Source: an uncultured Lachnospiraceae bacterium (GTDB taxonomy: Bacteria > Bacillota > Clostridia > Lachnospirales > Lachnospiraceae). Taken from it: a stretch of 39,660 nucleotides of DNA. Within the stretch, counting starts at the first letter, position 1; the number at the start of each line of letters is the position of its first letter. Both the position numbers and the translations under genes were made by a program. The stretch lies in NCBI GenBank assembly GCA_910586025.1, contig CAJUIO010000023.1, positions 1 through 39,660 on the forward strand, written 5' to 3'. Shown here one piece after another: positions 31,646-39,440 of the stretch. The notes under the pieces are model-generated. The model did no database searches. It was given only the letters and a program-made list of their open reading frames with translations, and had not been told where the DNA came from.

Positions 31646-33460
31646 ATGAAAAAAGTGGTAAGGAAAGAGGGCTGCGGCATCTGGAGCAATCTGATTTATC
31701 TGATGAAGGGGATATGGGACAGCGACAAAAAGCTTATGGCTTTGATAATTCTGGAAACACTGTGTATGGTAATCACTCCCTATGCTGCGATGTATCTTCC
31801 AAAGATGGGTGTTGATCTGGTAATGGAAGGCGCAGACGCAAGGAAGGTCATATTGATTCTGGGATGGATGACGGCGGTCATTATGGCGTCCCAGGCAGTG
31901 GGAAATATGGCGCTGCGGGGAAAGAATGTGCGGCAGGACCGTCTCAGAAGCTATTACAGGATACTGCTGTTTTGCAAGACACTGCATTGCGATTATGAGC
32001 ATGTGGAAAGTGCCAGATGGCAGGACAAATATAATGAGGCGAAATTAATGAGCGTGAACTGGGGGCCATGGTCCGCCACGACGCTTATGTCGGAAGGGGC
32101 CATCAAGGTATGCGGAGCCGTGATCAGCTTCGGGCTTTACGGGCACATCATCGGGGCAGTCAATCCGTGGATCCTGTTATTTATCATTGTTTTATCCCTG
32201 TTTAATTTTGTATCCCTGCGCGCGGCACAGAGATATGAGATGAAAAGGATTATGGAGCGCAGTGCGTTGCAGAGACGGCGGTACTATATAAAGGACTGCA
32301 GCTCGGATATCAAATTCGGGAAGGATATCCGGCTTTATGAGATGGCCGGATGGATCAGAGCGTGCTTTCAAAATTATAATGACGCACATTTCCGCCTTCG
32401 CAGGGACGTGCAGAACAGGTATTTTTATGCGGCCTTTACAGAGGCGGTGACTACGTTCGCAAGAGACGGCGCTGCTTACGCATATTTTTTGTGGATGGCG
32501 GCCTCGGGGAGGATCACTGTGGGGGACTTTGTGCTGGCATCTGGTGCGGTCGCATCCTTTTCGGCGCTGGTAACGCAGACCTCGGACAGTGTGGGGCAGA
32601 TGATGCAGGCGGTCCCGCCCCTGAACCGAATGAGGGATTATCTGGCTGCGGAGGACGAGAAGGAAACGAAACAGCCTGTACCGGCTCCTTTTGGGAAAGA
32701 GCCCGTATCCGTGGTTTTTGAGGATGTCAGCTTTGCCTATGAGGGAAGATATCAGGTACTGGATCACTTTAACCTGCAGATCGGAGCGGGGGAAAAGATA
32801 GCGCTGGTGGGTGTGAACGGGGCCGGCAAAACAACGATTATTAAATTACTTTGCGGGTTTTATAAGCCTGATCAGGGAAGAATTCTTATAAACGGCACAG
32901 ATATACGGGAGCTTCGTAAGGAGGAGCTATACCGTCTGATCGCACCTGTTTTTCAGGAAGCCGTCATCTTACCTTTTACCGTGGCGCAGAACATATCTCT
33001 TAAGGAGACGGATACGGACAGGGAAAAGGTCAGGGAATGTCTCATTCAGGCGGGAATGTGGGATAAGGTCAGCACTCTTGCCCAGGGGATGGACAGCATG
33101 ATGATGAATCTTGAGGAGGGCGGAAGCGTCTTTTCCGGGGGCCAGCAGCAGAAGCTTCTGATGGCCAGGGCGCTCTACAAGGATGCGATGCTTCTTTTGT
33201 TTGACGAGCCAACGGCGGCGCTTGATCCCATTGCGGAAAGCGAAACCTATGAAATGTTTCACAGTATGTCGGGGGAGAAAACAGCGGTGTTTATTTCTCA
33301 CAGGCTTGCCAGCACCCGCTTCTGTGACAGGGTGATTTTTCTGGAAAACGGCAGGGTGAAAGCACAGGGCAGCCATGAACAGCTGCTGGAAAACTGTCCC
33401 GAATATGAAAAAATGTACAGAGTGCAGAGCCACTATTACAGTAAGGAGGGAGTGCTGTGA
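31646..33460 (+). CDS. ABC exporter half-transporter 1 (permease fused to ATPase)
   Basis: 604 residues. The N-terminal membrane domain (about 1-340, six helices) is fused to an ATPase domain. Walker A is GVNGAGKTT, signature SGGQQQK, Walker B LLLFDEPTAALDP with the catalytic glutamate, and switch histidine FISHRLAS. This is the type IV (MsbA/LmrA/BmrCD-like) exporter fold. The adjacent second half-transporter implies a heterodimer. AAAAGGAG precedes the ATG at 31646; the longer upstream frame runs through the leader terminators and is rejected. Substrate unknown: drugs, peptides or lipids are possible. No peptidase C39 domain is present, so leader-peptide processing is not indicated. Confidence 0.95.
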   Translation: MKKVVRKEGCGIWSNLIYLMKGIWDSDKKLMALIILETLCMVITPYAAMYLPKMGVDLVMEGADARKVILILGWMTAVIMASQAVGNMALRGKNVRQDRLRSYYRILLFCKTLHCDYEHVESARWQDKYNEAKLMSVNWGPWSATTLMSEGAIKVCGAVISFGLYGHIIGAVNPWILLFIIVLSLFNFVSLRAAQRYEMKRIMERSALQRRRYYIKDCSSDIKFGKDIRLYEMAGWIRACFQNYNDAHFRLRRDVQNRYFYAAFTEAVTTFARDGAAYAYFLWMAASGRITVGDFVLASGAVASFSALVTQTSDSVGQMMQAVPPLNRMRDYLAAEDEKETKQPVPAPFGKEPVSVVFEDVSFAYEGRYQVLDHFNLQIGAGEKIALVGVNGAGKTTIIKLLCGFYKPDQGRILINGTDIRELRKEELYRLIAPVFQEAVILPFTVAQNISLKETDTDREKVRECLIQAGMWDKVSTLAQGMDSMMMNLEEGGSVFSGGQQQKLLMARALYKDAMLLLFDEPTAALDPIAESETYEMFHSMSGEKTAVFISHRLASTRFCDRVIFLENGRVKAQGSHEQLLENCPEYEKMYRVQSHYYSKEGVL

Positions 33461-35310
33461 AAGAAGGAGGATTATTTGTGAAGAATAAAACAGACGGGGC
33501 GCTTTTGAAAAAATGTCTTGGCGAAATCCGAAGGTGCGAGCCGGCCGCATTGTGGATGGCGGTGGGACTTGGCATAATGGAGGCATTCATTCCTCTGGGA
33601 ACGTCGCTTCTTGCCGCATTGCTTGTGGACGGACTGGAAAGGGGAGAGGAATATACAAATCTGATATTCCTGGCAGCTTTGGGTGTGACGGTTTTGTTTG
33701 TCATGAATGCGGTCCGAGGCTGGACCTACCGCTGCGGACTGCCGCATTCGGAATACTGCAACGATCTGGTGGAATGGAAGTTTGACAATAAGAACATGTC
33801 TATGGATTATGCCCAGTTAGACAGCGCCGAGGCGGCGCAAATCAGGGCAAGGATACAGAACGATTATGACTGGGGATGCGGCGCTTACTACATGATTCCG
33901 CAACTTCAGCGCTGCTGTGCGGGTATTGTCGGGATTGTCACGTCCTTCGGGCTGCTGCTTCCCATTCTGCTGCGAGACGGTTTCTGGAAGCACTGGTCAA
34001 TCCTGCTGCCTGCGGCCGGCGTTCTGATTGTCACGTTTGCTTCCGAGGCCTTTGAGAGGCATACCTACAGGGAAAAGGAAAAGCTGAAAAGCCGGTATGA
34101 CGCATGCAGCGGCAGAAGCAATTATCTGATGTGGGGCGGAATCACTTACCGGGAAGGAAAAGACATCCGGGTTTATGGGGCCCAGGATTTGATCCGCAGC
34201 GGTCTGCAGGAAAAGGAACGCGACAGGATGGTGGAGGGAGAGAGCAGGCTAGAGCAGCATGCGGGCATGTGGGATGGCGCGGCATCGGGGATTCTGATGG
34301 GAGGAGCCTATCTCTTTATCGTTCTGCGGGCAATCGTCGGAGACCTGAATGCGGGTTCTGTCGTATTGTTTGCGTCCGCTATTTACCGGTTTTCGGAAAG
34401 CGTGAAGGTCTTGTCAAAAAGCAGAAGCGAGATCAGGATGAACGCCAGACGGATGGAAAGCTCCTTTGACTATCTGGAATTGCCGGATCTGATGACGAAG
34501 GGACACAGAAAAATCGGTAAAGAGACTGCGGAAAAGGAAATCGAGGTGAAAAATGTTTCCTTCCGGTATCCGGGAGCGGAGCATATGGCGCTGGAAAATG
34601 TTTCGTTCAAATTTTCGCCGGGCAGGAAGCTGGCGGTCGTCGGTATGAACGGGAGCGGAAAGACAACCCTGGTAAAGCTGCTCTGCCGTATGTATGACCC
34701 GGACGAGGGACAGATTCTGTTAAACGGCGTGGATATCAGGGAATATGATTATGCTGAGTATATGAGACAGTTCTCCGTGGTATTCCAGGATTTCAAACTG
34801 CTGTCCCGCTCGCTGGGGGAAAATGTGGCCGCCTCAGATCAATATGATGCGGACAGAGTGAGAATATGTCTGGAAAAAGCGGGCTTTGGAGACCGCCTTT
34901 CCAGAATGCCGGGAGGAATAAATGCCACCCTGTACCGGGATATTGACGAGGAGGGAATCGAGATATCCGGAGGCGAGGCACAGAAAATCGCCCTGGCGAG
35001 AGCTCTGTACAAGGACGCTCCCTTCGTGGTGCTGGATGAGCCGACAGCGGCGCTGGATCCTGTTTCCGAACATGAAATCTACAGCGGCTTTCACCGGCTG
35101 GTGGGGGACGGGGCGGCAATCTTTATCTCGCACCGCCTCTCATCCTGCCGGTTCTGCGATGAGATACTGGTCTTTCACGAGGGAAGGCTGGTGCAGAAGG
35201 GAGCCCACGAAGCATTGCTTGAGGATGAAAAGGGACAGTATTTCAGGATGTGGCAGGCGCAGGCAAAATACTACGAGGACAGCGGAACGCCTCTTTTCCA
35301 TCTGCAGTAA
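33457..35310 (+). CDS. ABC exporter half-transporter 2 (permease fused to ATPase)
   Basis: 617 residues, same architecture as half-transporter 1. Walker A is GMNGSGKTT, Walker B FVVLDEPTAALDP and switch histidine FISHRLSS. The signature is altered to SGGEAQK, while half 1 has SGGQQQK; small differences between halves are common in heterodimers. GTG 33457 overlaps the previous stop (GTGA) with GGAGG 8 nt upstream. GTG 33478 has its own AAGGAGG and would remove 7 residues. Both are plausible. Co-translation with half 1 supports an obligate heterodimer. Confidence 0.95.
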   Translation: MKEGGLFVKNKTDGALLKKCLGEIRRCEPAALWMAVGLGIMEAFIPLGTSLLAALLVDGLERGEEYTNLIFLAALGVTVLFVMNAVRGWTYRCGLPHSEYCNDLVEWKFDNKNMSMDYAQLDSAEAAQIRARIQNDYDWGCGAYYMIPQLQRCCAGIVGIVTSFGLLLPILLRDGFWKHWSILLPAAGVLIVTFASEAFERHTYREKEKLKSRYDACSGRSNYLMWGGITYREGKDIRVYGAQDLIRSGLQEKERDRMVEGESRLEQHAGMWDGAASGILMGGAYLFIVLRAIVGDLNAGSVVLFASAIYRFSESVKVLSKSRSEIRMNARRMESSFDYLELPDLMTKGHRKIGKETAEKEIEVKNVSFRYPGAEHMALENVSFKFSPGRKLAVVGMNGSGKTTLVKLLCRMYDPDEGQILLNGVDIREYDYAEYMRQFSVVFQDFKLLSRSLGENVAASDQYDADRVRICLEKAGFGDRLSRMPGGINATLYRDIDEEGIEISGGEAQKIALARALYKDAPFVVLDEPTAALDPVSEHEIYSGFHRLVGDGAAIFISHRLSSCRFCDEILVFHEGRLVQKGAHEALLEDEKGQYFRMWQAQAKYYEDSGTPLFHLQ

Positions 35311-35316
35311 ATATAT

Positions 35317-35359
35317 TACGATAATAGTACTATGCACTTGTTGTATGGAAGCTATCGTA
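35317..35359. repeat. Short inverted repeat upstream of the recombinase gene
   Basis: TACGATA (35317-35323) and TATCGTA (35353-35359) bracket 29 bp that begin with a perfect palindrome ATAGTACTAT (35324-35333). It could be a binding site for the recombinase or a regulatory hairpin; the arms are short. Confidence 0.35.
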
Positions 35360-35373
35360 TGGAAAGGAGAAAA

Positions 35374-35952
35374 ATGGGAACGACAATACCAATCAGAAAT
35401 CAGAGGGATATTGAAATTATAAAGGAGTACTACTTGAAAAGGTGTCAGTATCGGAATTATGCTTTGTTTGTTGTGGGAATCAACACGGCGCTTAGGATCA
35501 GTGACCTGCTGTCTCTGGAATGGCGGGACGTGTTTGATTTTCACAATGAAGCGTGGGTGAAGTATGTGGAGGTAAGGGAGAAAAAAACCGGCAAGCAGAA
35601 TGTTGTTTTTTTGAATCAGAATGCCAGGCAGGCGCTGAAACTGTATAAAACAACGGCAGGGCCTGTTAATGGTAATGATAAAATATTTTGCAATAACAGG
35701 AACCGCAGAGTTGCGATTACACGTACCCAGGCGTATGCGGTGATTCGCAAGGCATGTGCTGACAGCGGAATTGAAGGAAAGATAAGCTGTCATTCCCTCC
35801 GGAAAACCTTCGGGTATCATGCGTGGAAAAGAAACGTTCCGGAGATTATGCTGATGAACATATTCAACCACTCATCCTTTGCGATTACAAGGTGTTATCT
35901 GGGAATCGAGCAGGATGACAGGGACGAGGTTTTCAGAAGGCTGAATTTATAG
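35374..35952 (+). CDS. Stand-alone tyrosine recombinase (catalytic domain only)
   Basis: 192 residues, matching only the catalytic domain of phage-integrase/Xer-type recombinases. Visible are the first arginine in NTALRISDLLSLEW, a beta-hairpin lysine region REKKTGKQN, the HSLRKTFGYH box (H-x-x-R) and the nucleophile tyrosine in TRCYLGI. The N-terminal core-binding (SAM-like) domain is missing, as in short FimB-like recombinases that invert DNA. ATG 35374 has AAAGGAG upstream; the in-frame ATG at 35332 lacks an RBS. No phage or transposon genes are nearby, so an inversion or resolution role is more likely than integration. Confidence 0.9.
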   Translation: MGTTIPIRNQRDIEIIKEYYLKRCQYRNYALFVVGINTALRISDLLSLEWRDVFDFHNEAWVKYVEVREKKTGKQNVVFLNQNARQALKLYKTTAGPVNGNDKIFCNNRNRRVAITRTQAYAVIRKACADSGIEGKISCHSLRKTFGYHAWKRNVPEIMLMNIFNHSSFAITRCYLGIEQDDRDEVFRRLNL

Positions 35953-36030
35953 GCCGGCGGGGTGACTCCCGGCAGCAGAGCGAACAGTAACAGGGACTAA
36001 ATGTGACAGGTGCATAGAGTTCGATTATTA

Positions 36031-36059
36031 TTTACTTGACCTTTAAAATATATTATAAT
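36031..36059 (+). promoter_or_regulatory. Orphan promoter between recombinase and LacI gene
   Basis: TTTACT (36031-36036), 17-bp spacer, perfect TATAAT (36054-36059). The predicted start point falls inside the dyad at 36061-36085. It points at the terminator at 36168, with no gene between. Confidence 0.5.
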
Positions 36060-36060
36060 A

Positions 36061-36085
36061 TTGACATTCTGTACAGAAATGTCAA
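36061..36085. promoter_or_regulatory. TGTACA-centred dyad, left copy
   Basis: TTGACATT (36061-36068) and AATGTCAA (36078-36085) flank CTGTACAGA. The core ACATTYTGTACAGAAATGT occurs again at 37374-37392 on the opposite strand. Either an operator or a recombination site. Confidence 0.55.
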
Positions 36086-36167
36086 CCTGGAAAAAGAAAG
36101 TGATTTGATTTCGGCATATTATACATAATGACAGGATGATTTTTGTGTACTATCACATATAGACCCG

Positions 36168-36205
36168 AAAAGGAGTGGAGAAGATCAGAATTTCCACTCC
36201 TTTTT
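36168..36205. terminator. Bidirectional terminator between recombinase and LacI genes
   Basis: AAAAGGAGTGGA (36168-36179) pairs perfectly with TCCACTCCTTTT (36193-36204). A/T runs on both sides allow use from either strand. The remaining stretch 35953-36167 has no coding potential. Confidence 0.88.
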
Positions 36206-36248
36206 CTATGCGGACAGAGAAAAAGATACTTGACGCATCATGCGCCTT

Positions 36249-37340
36249 TTACGCTTCCTGGCGGGCTGATTTCGCCCTGGCGGTGCTTTCCCTTATGACC
36301 AGTGAGGGCTCCACAATCTGAAGCTTTGGGGAAACCGCACCGTCGAGGCGCCCGATTGCGGTTTTTATCAGCACAGAACCGTAGTCTTCATAGTTATAAT
36401 CAATGCTCGTGAGAGCGGGAACCGTGGTTTCCGCTATATAAGTATTGTCATAGCTGATAACAGATATATCCTGCGGAATCTTCTGACCATGTTCATGAAT
36501 GCTCTGTATGATGCCAAGGGCCGCATAGTCGTTGATGGCAATCACTGCCGTCGGCATTTTCCGGAAAGATGCACAGGAATTCCCGCTGCCTGTGTACAGC
36601 TCGTTCATCTGGGTATATCCGGAATGAATATCATAGGAGCCGTTTTGGCCGATCAGCTCCGGGTGAAACGGAATTTGGCTCTCTTTAAGGAGCTGCTTGT
36701 ATCGCATGATCTTTTCAAAGGTTGAAAGTACATTCATTCTTCCTCCCAGGATTGCTATTTTTTTATGACCCAGACTCAGAAGATGCTCCATGAGCAGATC
36801 CATGGTTTTCCTGTGGTCGATCCTTACCATATCGCAGTCCGTCCCATCCAGCTTCCCGGTGATAATCACCGGCATCAAAGATGCCACATGATTGACCAGC
36901 TCCACATATTCCATATCCGTGTGAAGCTCGTCCTCGCGGCCGCCCAGAAGAATGACGGCATCCATGCGCTGCTGATGGAAGCCTTTCAGCAATTCTTCTT
37001 CCAGCTGCATATCGCTCAGAAAATTATGAAGGGATACGGAATAATTTTCCTTTCTCGCCGCCCATTCGCAGGCGATAAACAGGGAAGCGTAGTAGGGATT
37101 TCTGACATCCGGCATCAATATGCCGATATTGCGGCTCCTTGCGTCCGCAAGCCCTTTGGCAAAGGTGTTCGGCCTGAAGTTGTATTTTTCCACTAATGCA
37201 AGAATCTTCTGTCTTTTTCGCTCATTTACCTTCACATTGTTTGTCAAAACTCTCGATACGGTGGAAGCGGACACGCCCGCCTCCGCCGCAATATCATAAA
37301 TGGTTATTTTCCTGTTGTCGTTTGCTTTTGAGGAACTCAT
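36249..37340 (-). CDS. LacI-family transcriptional regulator
   Basis: 363 residues. The N-terminal helix-turn-helix and hinge are clear: ITIYDIAAEAGVSASTVSRVLTN (about 12-34), then NFRPNTFAKGLADARS. The rest is a periplasmic-binding-protein-like sensor domain starting NIGILMPDVRNPYYASL and including GHKKIAILGG and PTAVIAINDYAALGI. It is divergent from the CUT1 permease genes, and a GAAACCGGTTTC palindrome lies between. It most likely represses that importer until a sugar binds; the sugar is unknown. The start ATG at 37340 has AAGGAAGG upstream. It ends at the shared terminator near 36205. Confidence 0.95.
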   Translation of the reverse strand: MSSSKANDNRKITIYDIAAEAGVSASTVSRVLTNNVKVNERKRQKILALVEKYNFRPNTFAKGLADARSRNIGILMPDVRNPYYASLFIACEWAARKENYSVSLHNFLSDMQLEEELLKGFHQQRMDAVILLGGREDELHTDMEYVELVNHVASLMPVIITGKLDGTDCDMVRIDHRKTMDLLMEHLLSLGHKKIAILGGRMNVLSTFEKIMRYKQLLKESQIPFHPELIGQNGSYDIHSGYTQMNELYTGSGNSCASFRKMPTAVIAINDYAALGIIQSIHEHGQKIPQDISVISYDNTYIAETTVPALTSIDYNYEDYGSVLIKTAIGRLDGAVSPKLQIVEPSLVIRESTARAKSARQEA

Positions 37341-37373
37341 ACCGATTCGTCCTTCCTTTGGTGAGGGGATTTA

Positions 37374-37392
37374 ACATTTCTGTACAAAATGT
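37374..37392. promoter_or_regulatory. TGTACA-centred dyad, right copy
   Basis: ACATTT and AAATGT flank CTGTACA. Read on the minus strand it is identical to the left copy (36064-36082) at 18 of 19 positions, so the two copies are inverted with respect to each other around the lacI-type gene. Confidence 0.55.
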
Positions 37393-37409
37393 GTTATTTT
37401 TTTAGAGAC

Positions 37410-37421
37410 GAAACCGGTTTC
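37410..37421. promoter_or_regulatory. LacI-type operator GAAACCGGTTTC
   Basis: A perfect 12-bp palindrome with the central CG typical of LacI/GalR-family operators. It lies between the regulator and the CUT1 permease genes, about 50 bp before the permease start. A TACAAT (37435-37440) downstream could be the permease -10. Confidence 0.8.
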
Positions 37422-37469
37422 AAAAATAAAGTACTACAATTGTCATCAGGAAGAGAGTGAGGGTGAAGA

Positions 37470-38402
37470 ATGAAAAAGCGTAAAAGTGATCTGACTTTCT
37501 GGCAAAAAATCGTAAGGAATCGGACACTGCTTCTTATGTGCATACCGGCAGTGATCTTTTTCTTTCTGTTCAACTACATGCCGCTGCCAGGGATCTATGT
37601 GGCGTTTGTAAAGTACAATTACCGTGACGGCATCTTTGGGAGCAGATTTATTGGTCTGGATAACTTTAAATTCCTGGCAACCTCCGGGGAGTTATGGCAC
37701 CTGACTAAGAATACTATTCTGTACAATATTGCATTCATCTTATTGGGGAATGCGCTTGCCGTGTTCGTGGCGATTCTGCTTAATGAATTGCAGAGCAAAA
37801 TGTTCAAGAAGGTATCCCAGACGATTCTGTTTCTCCCTTACTTCATCTCGCAGGTATTGGTAGGACTTCTGGTATTCAATCTGCTGAACTTTGATACCGG
37901 TTTTGTAAATGGGATTTTAACAAGCCTGGGGCTTGAAAAGTGGCAGCCCTATTCAGACCCGAATGTGTGGCCGGTGCTGCTGGTGATCATCTATCTGTGG
38001 CAGCAGACGGGATATAACTCAGTAGTTTACTTTGCATCCATCATGGGCATTGACGGCGAGATGATGGAAGCGGCCAAGGTGGATGGTGCGAACGGCTTCC
38101 AGAGGATCCGGTACATCATCCTTCCATCCTTAAAGCCTACCATAGTCATCCTGCTTTTGTTCGCACTTGGCGGCATCGTGAAAGGGAACTTCGGGCTGTT
38201 CTACAACATCGTAGGTACGAATCCAATCCTTTACCCCGCCACGGATATTATTGAGACTTATGTATACCGGGCTACCATGACGAACTTCAACTTCTCCACT
38301 GCATCGGCAGTCGGTCTGTACCAGTCAGTGGTAGGATTTGTGATTGTAATGACGGTCAACTATATTGTCAAGAAAATAGAACCGGATTACTCCCTGTTCT
38401 AG
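37470..38402 (+). CDS. CUT1 carbohydrate ABC permease 1 (LplB/YteP-like)
   Basis: A 310-residue inner-membrane protein with six helices. The N-terminus (LLLMCIPAVIFFFLFNYMPLPGIYVAFVKYNY) and the EAA loop (GEMMEAAKVDGANGFQRIRYIILPSLKP) match LplB/YteP permeases of CUT1 importers for oligosaccharides or plant-polysaccharide fragments. The C-terminus ends NYIVKKIEPDYSLF, a family signature. RBS GAGGGTGAAG precedes the ATG. It pairs with the permease encoded 19 bp downstream. No ATPase gene is visible in this operon. Confidence 0.95.
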   Translation: MKKRKSDLTFWQKIVRNRTLLLMCIPAVIFFFLFNYMPLPGIYVAFVKYNYRDGIFGSRFIGLDNFKFLATSGELWHLTKNTILYNIAFILLGNALAVFVAILLNELQSKMFKKVSQTILFLPYFISQVLVGLLVFNLLNFDTGFVNGILTSLGLEKWQPYSDPNVWPVLLVIIYLWQQTGYNSVVYFASIMGIDGEMMEAAKVDGANGFQRIRYIILPSLKPTIVILLLFALGGIVKGNFGLFYNIVGTNPILYPATDIIETYVYRATMTNFNFSTASAVGLYQSVVGFVIVMTVNYIVKKIEPDYSLF

Positions 38403-38421
38403 GAAAGGATGGAGGTCAATA

Positions 38422-39348
38422 ATGGCGAAGAATAATGATAAAGACTTAATGGAATCAGGCGCTAAGGTGAAGCTTGGCACATCAGACAAGGTCATCCGGG
38501 GATTTGGGTATGCATTTGTTTCGTTTTACGCAGTCTGCTGTATTATCCCGTTTTTGATCATTGTCAGTTCCTCGTTTACCAGCGAGGCGGTGATCCGGGC
38601 GGAGGGCGTACAGCTGATCCCGAAAGATATTACACTGGAAGCGTATAAGATGGTTACCAAAAGCGGCGGCATCTGGAAATCCTACATATTGACAATTGTA
38701 ATGACGCTGGCGGGAACTGGGGTGGGGCTTTCCATCATTTCCATGACGGGTTATGCCCTGCAGAGGAAGGACTTTTTCTTCCGGAATGCAATCTCCTTCT
38801 ACATTTACTTTACCAGCCTGTTCTCGGCAGGGCTTGCACCTTACTACCTGTTGATGACACAGACCTACCATTTGCAGGACAGCTACCTTGCGGTGCTTTT
38901 CCCGCTTCTGATGTCACCATGGCTGATCATCCTGATGAAGAACTTTGTAAAGGCGATTCCCCACGAGATCACGGAATCGGGCAAGATTGACGGGGCGGGG
39001 GATATGAAGATTTTCATCTCGCTGATTCTGCCCATGCTAAAGCCGGCACTGGCGACCATCGGGCTGTTTCTGGCCCTTGGTTACTGGAACGAGTGGTACC
39101 AGTCATCCCTGTTCCTTGGCTCCAAGGTAGCGGTAAAACCTTTGCAGTATACCCTGTATGAGGTGGTGAACAAGATTGATGCGTTAAAGAATTCCGTTGC
39201 CGGGCAGTTTGTAAGCATTGCCGATATCCCTCAGGAAAGTGTGAAGATGGCAAATGCGGTACTGGCAACAGGACCTATCGTACTTTTGTATCCTTTCGTA
39301 CAGAAATATTTCATTAGCGGTATCACCGTTGGCGCGGTAAAAGGTTGA
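38422..39348 (+). CDS. CUT1 carbohydrate ABC permease 2 (LplC/YtcP-like)
   Basis: 308 residues with six helices. The block FVSFYAVCCIIPFLIIVSSSFTSE at the start and PHEITESGKIDGAGDMKIFISLILPMLKPALATIG (EAA loop) match LplC/YtcP permeases. It ends KYFISGITVGAVKG, the conserved C-terminus of this family. AAAGGATGGAGG precedes the ATG at 38422. It forms the channel with permease 1; substrate specificity comes from the binding protein encoded next. Confidence 0.95.
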   Translation: MAKNNDKDLMESGAKVKLGTSDKVIRGFGYAFVSFYAVCCIIPFLIIVSSSFTSEAVIRAEGVQLIPKDITLEAYKMVTKSGGIWKSYILTIVMTLAGTGVGLSIISMTGYALQRKDFFFRNAISFYIYFTSLFSAGLAPYYLLMTQTYHLQDSYLAVLFPLLMSPWLIILMKNFVKAIPHEITESGKIDGAGDMKIFISLILPMLKPALATIGLFLALGYWNEWYQSSLFLGSKVAVKPLQYTLYEVVNKIDALKNSVAGQFVSIADIPQESVKMANAVLATGPIVLLYPFVQKYFISGITVGAVKG

Positions 39349-39358
39349 TGCTCTGTTT

Positions 39359-39399
39359 GGGGTTTTCCGGTTCCTGTGCGATACGGGGCCGGGAACCCC
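39359..39399 (+). other. Stem-loop between permease 2 and the binding-protein gene
   Basis: GGGGTT (39359-39364) with AACCCC (39394-39399), extended by CCGG (39367-39370) with CCGG (39389-39392). No T run follows. Probably an mRNA processing or stability element. Confidence 0.5.
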
Positions 39400-39440
39400 G
39401 AAGGAGTTCAATATAAAAAATAAAAAAGTGGAGGTAAGAC

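Noticed and set aside
31646..35310. Bacteriocin exporter with peptidase domain
   Set aside because: Neither half-transporter has a C39 peptidase domain and no double-glycine precursor was found nearby.
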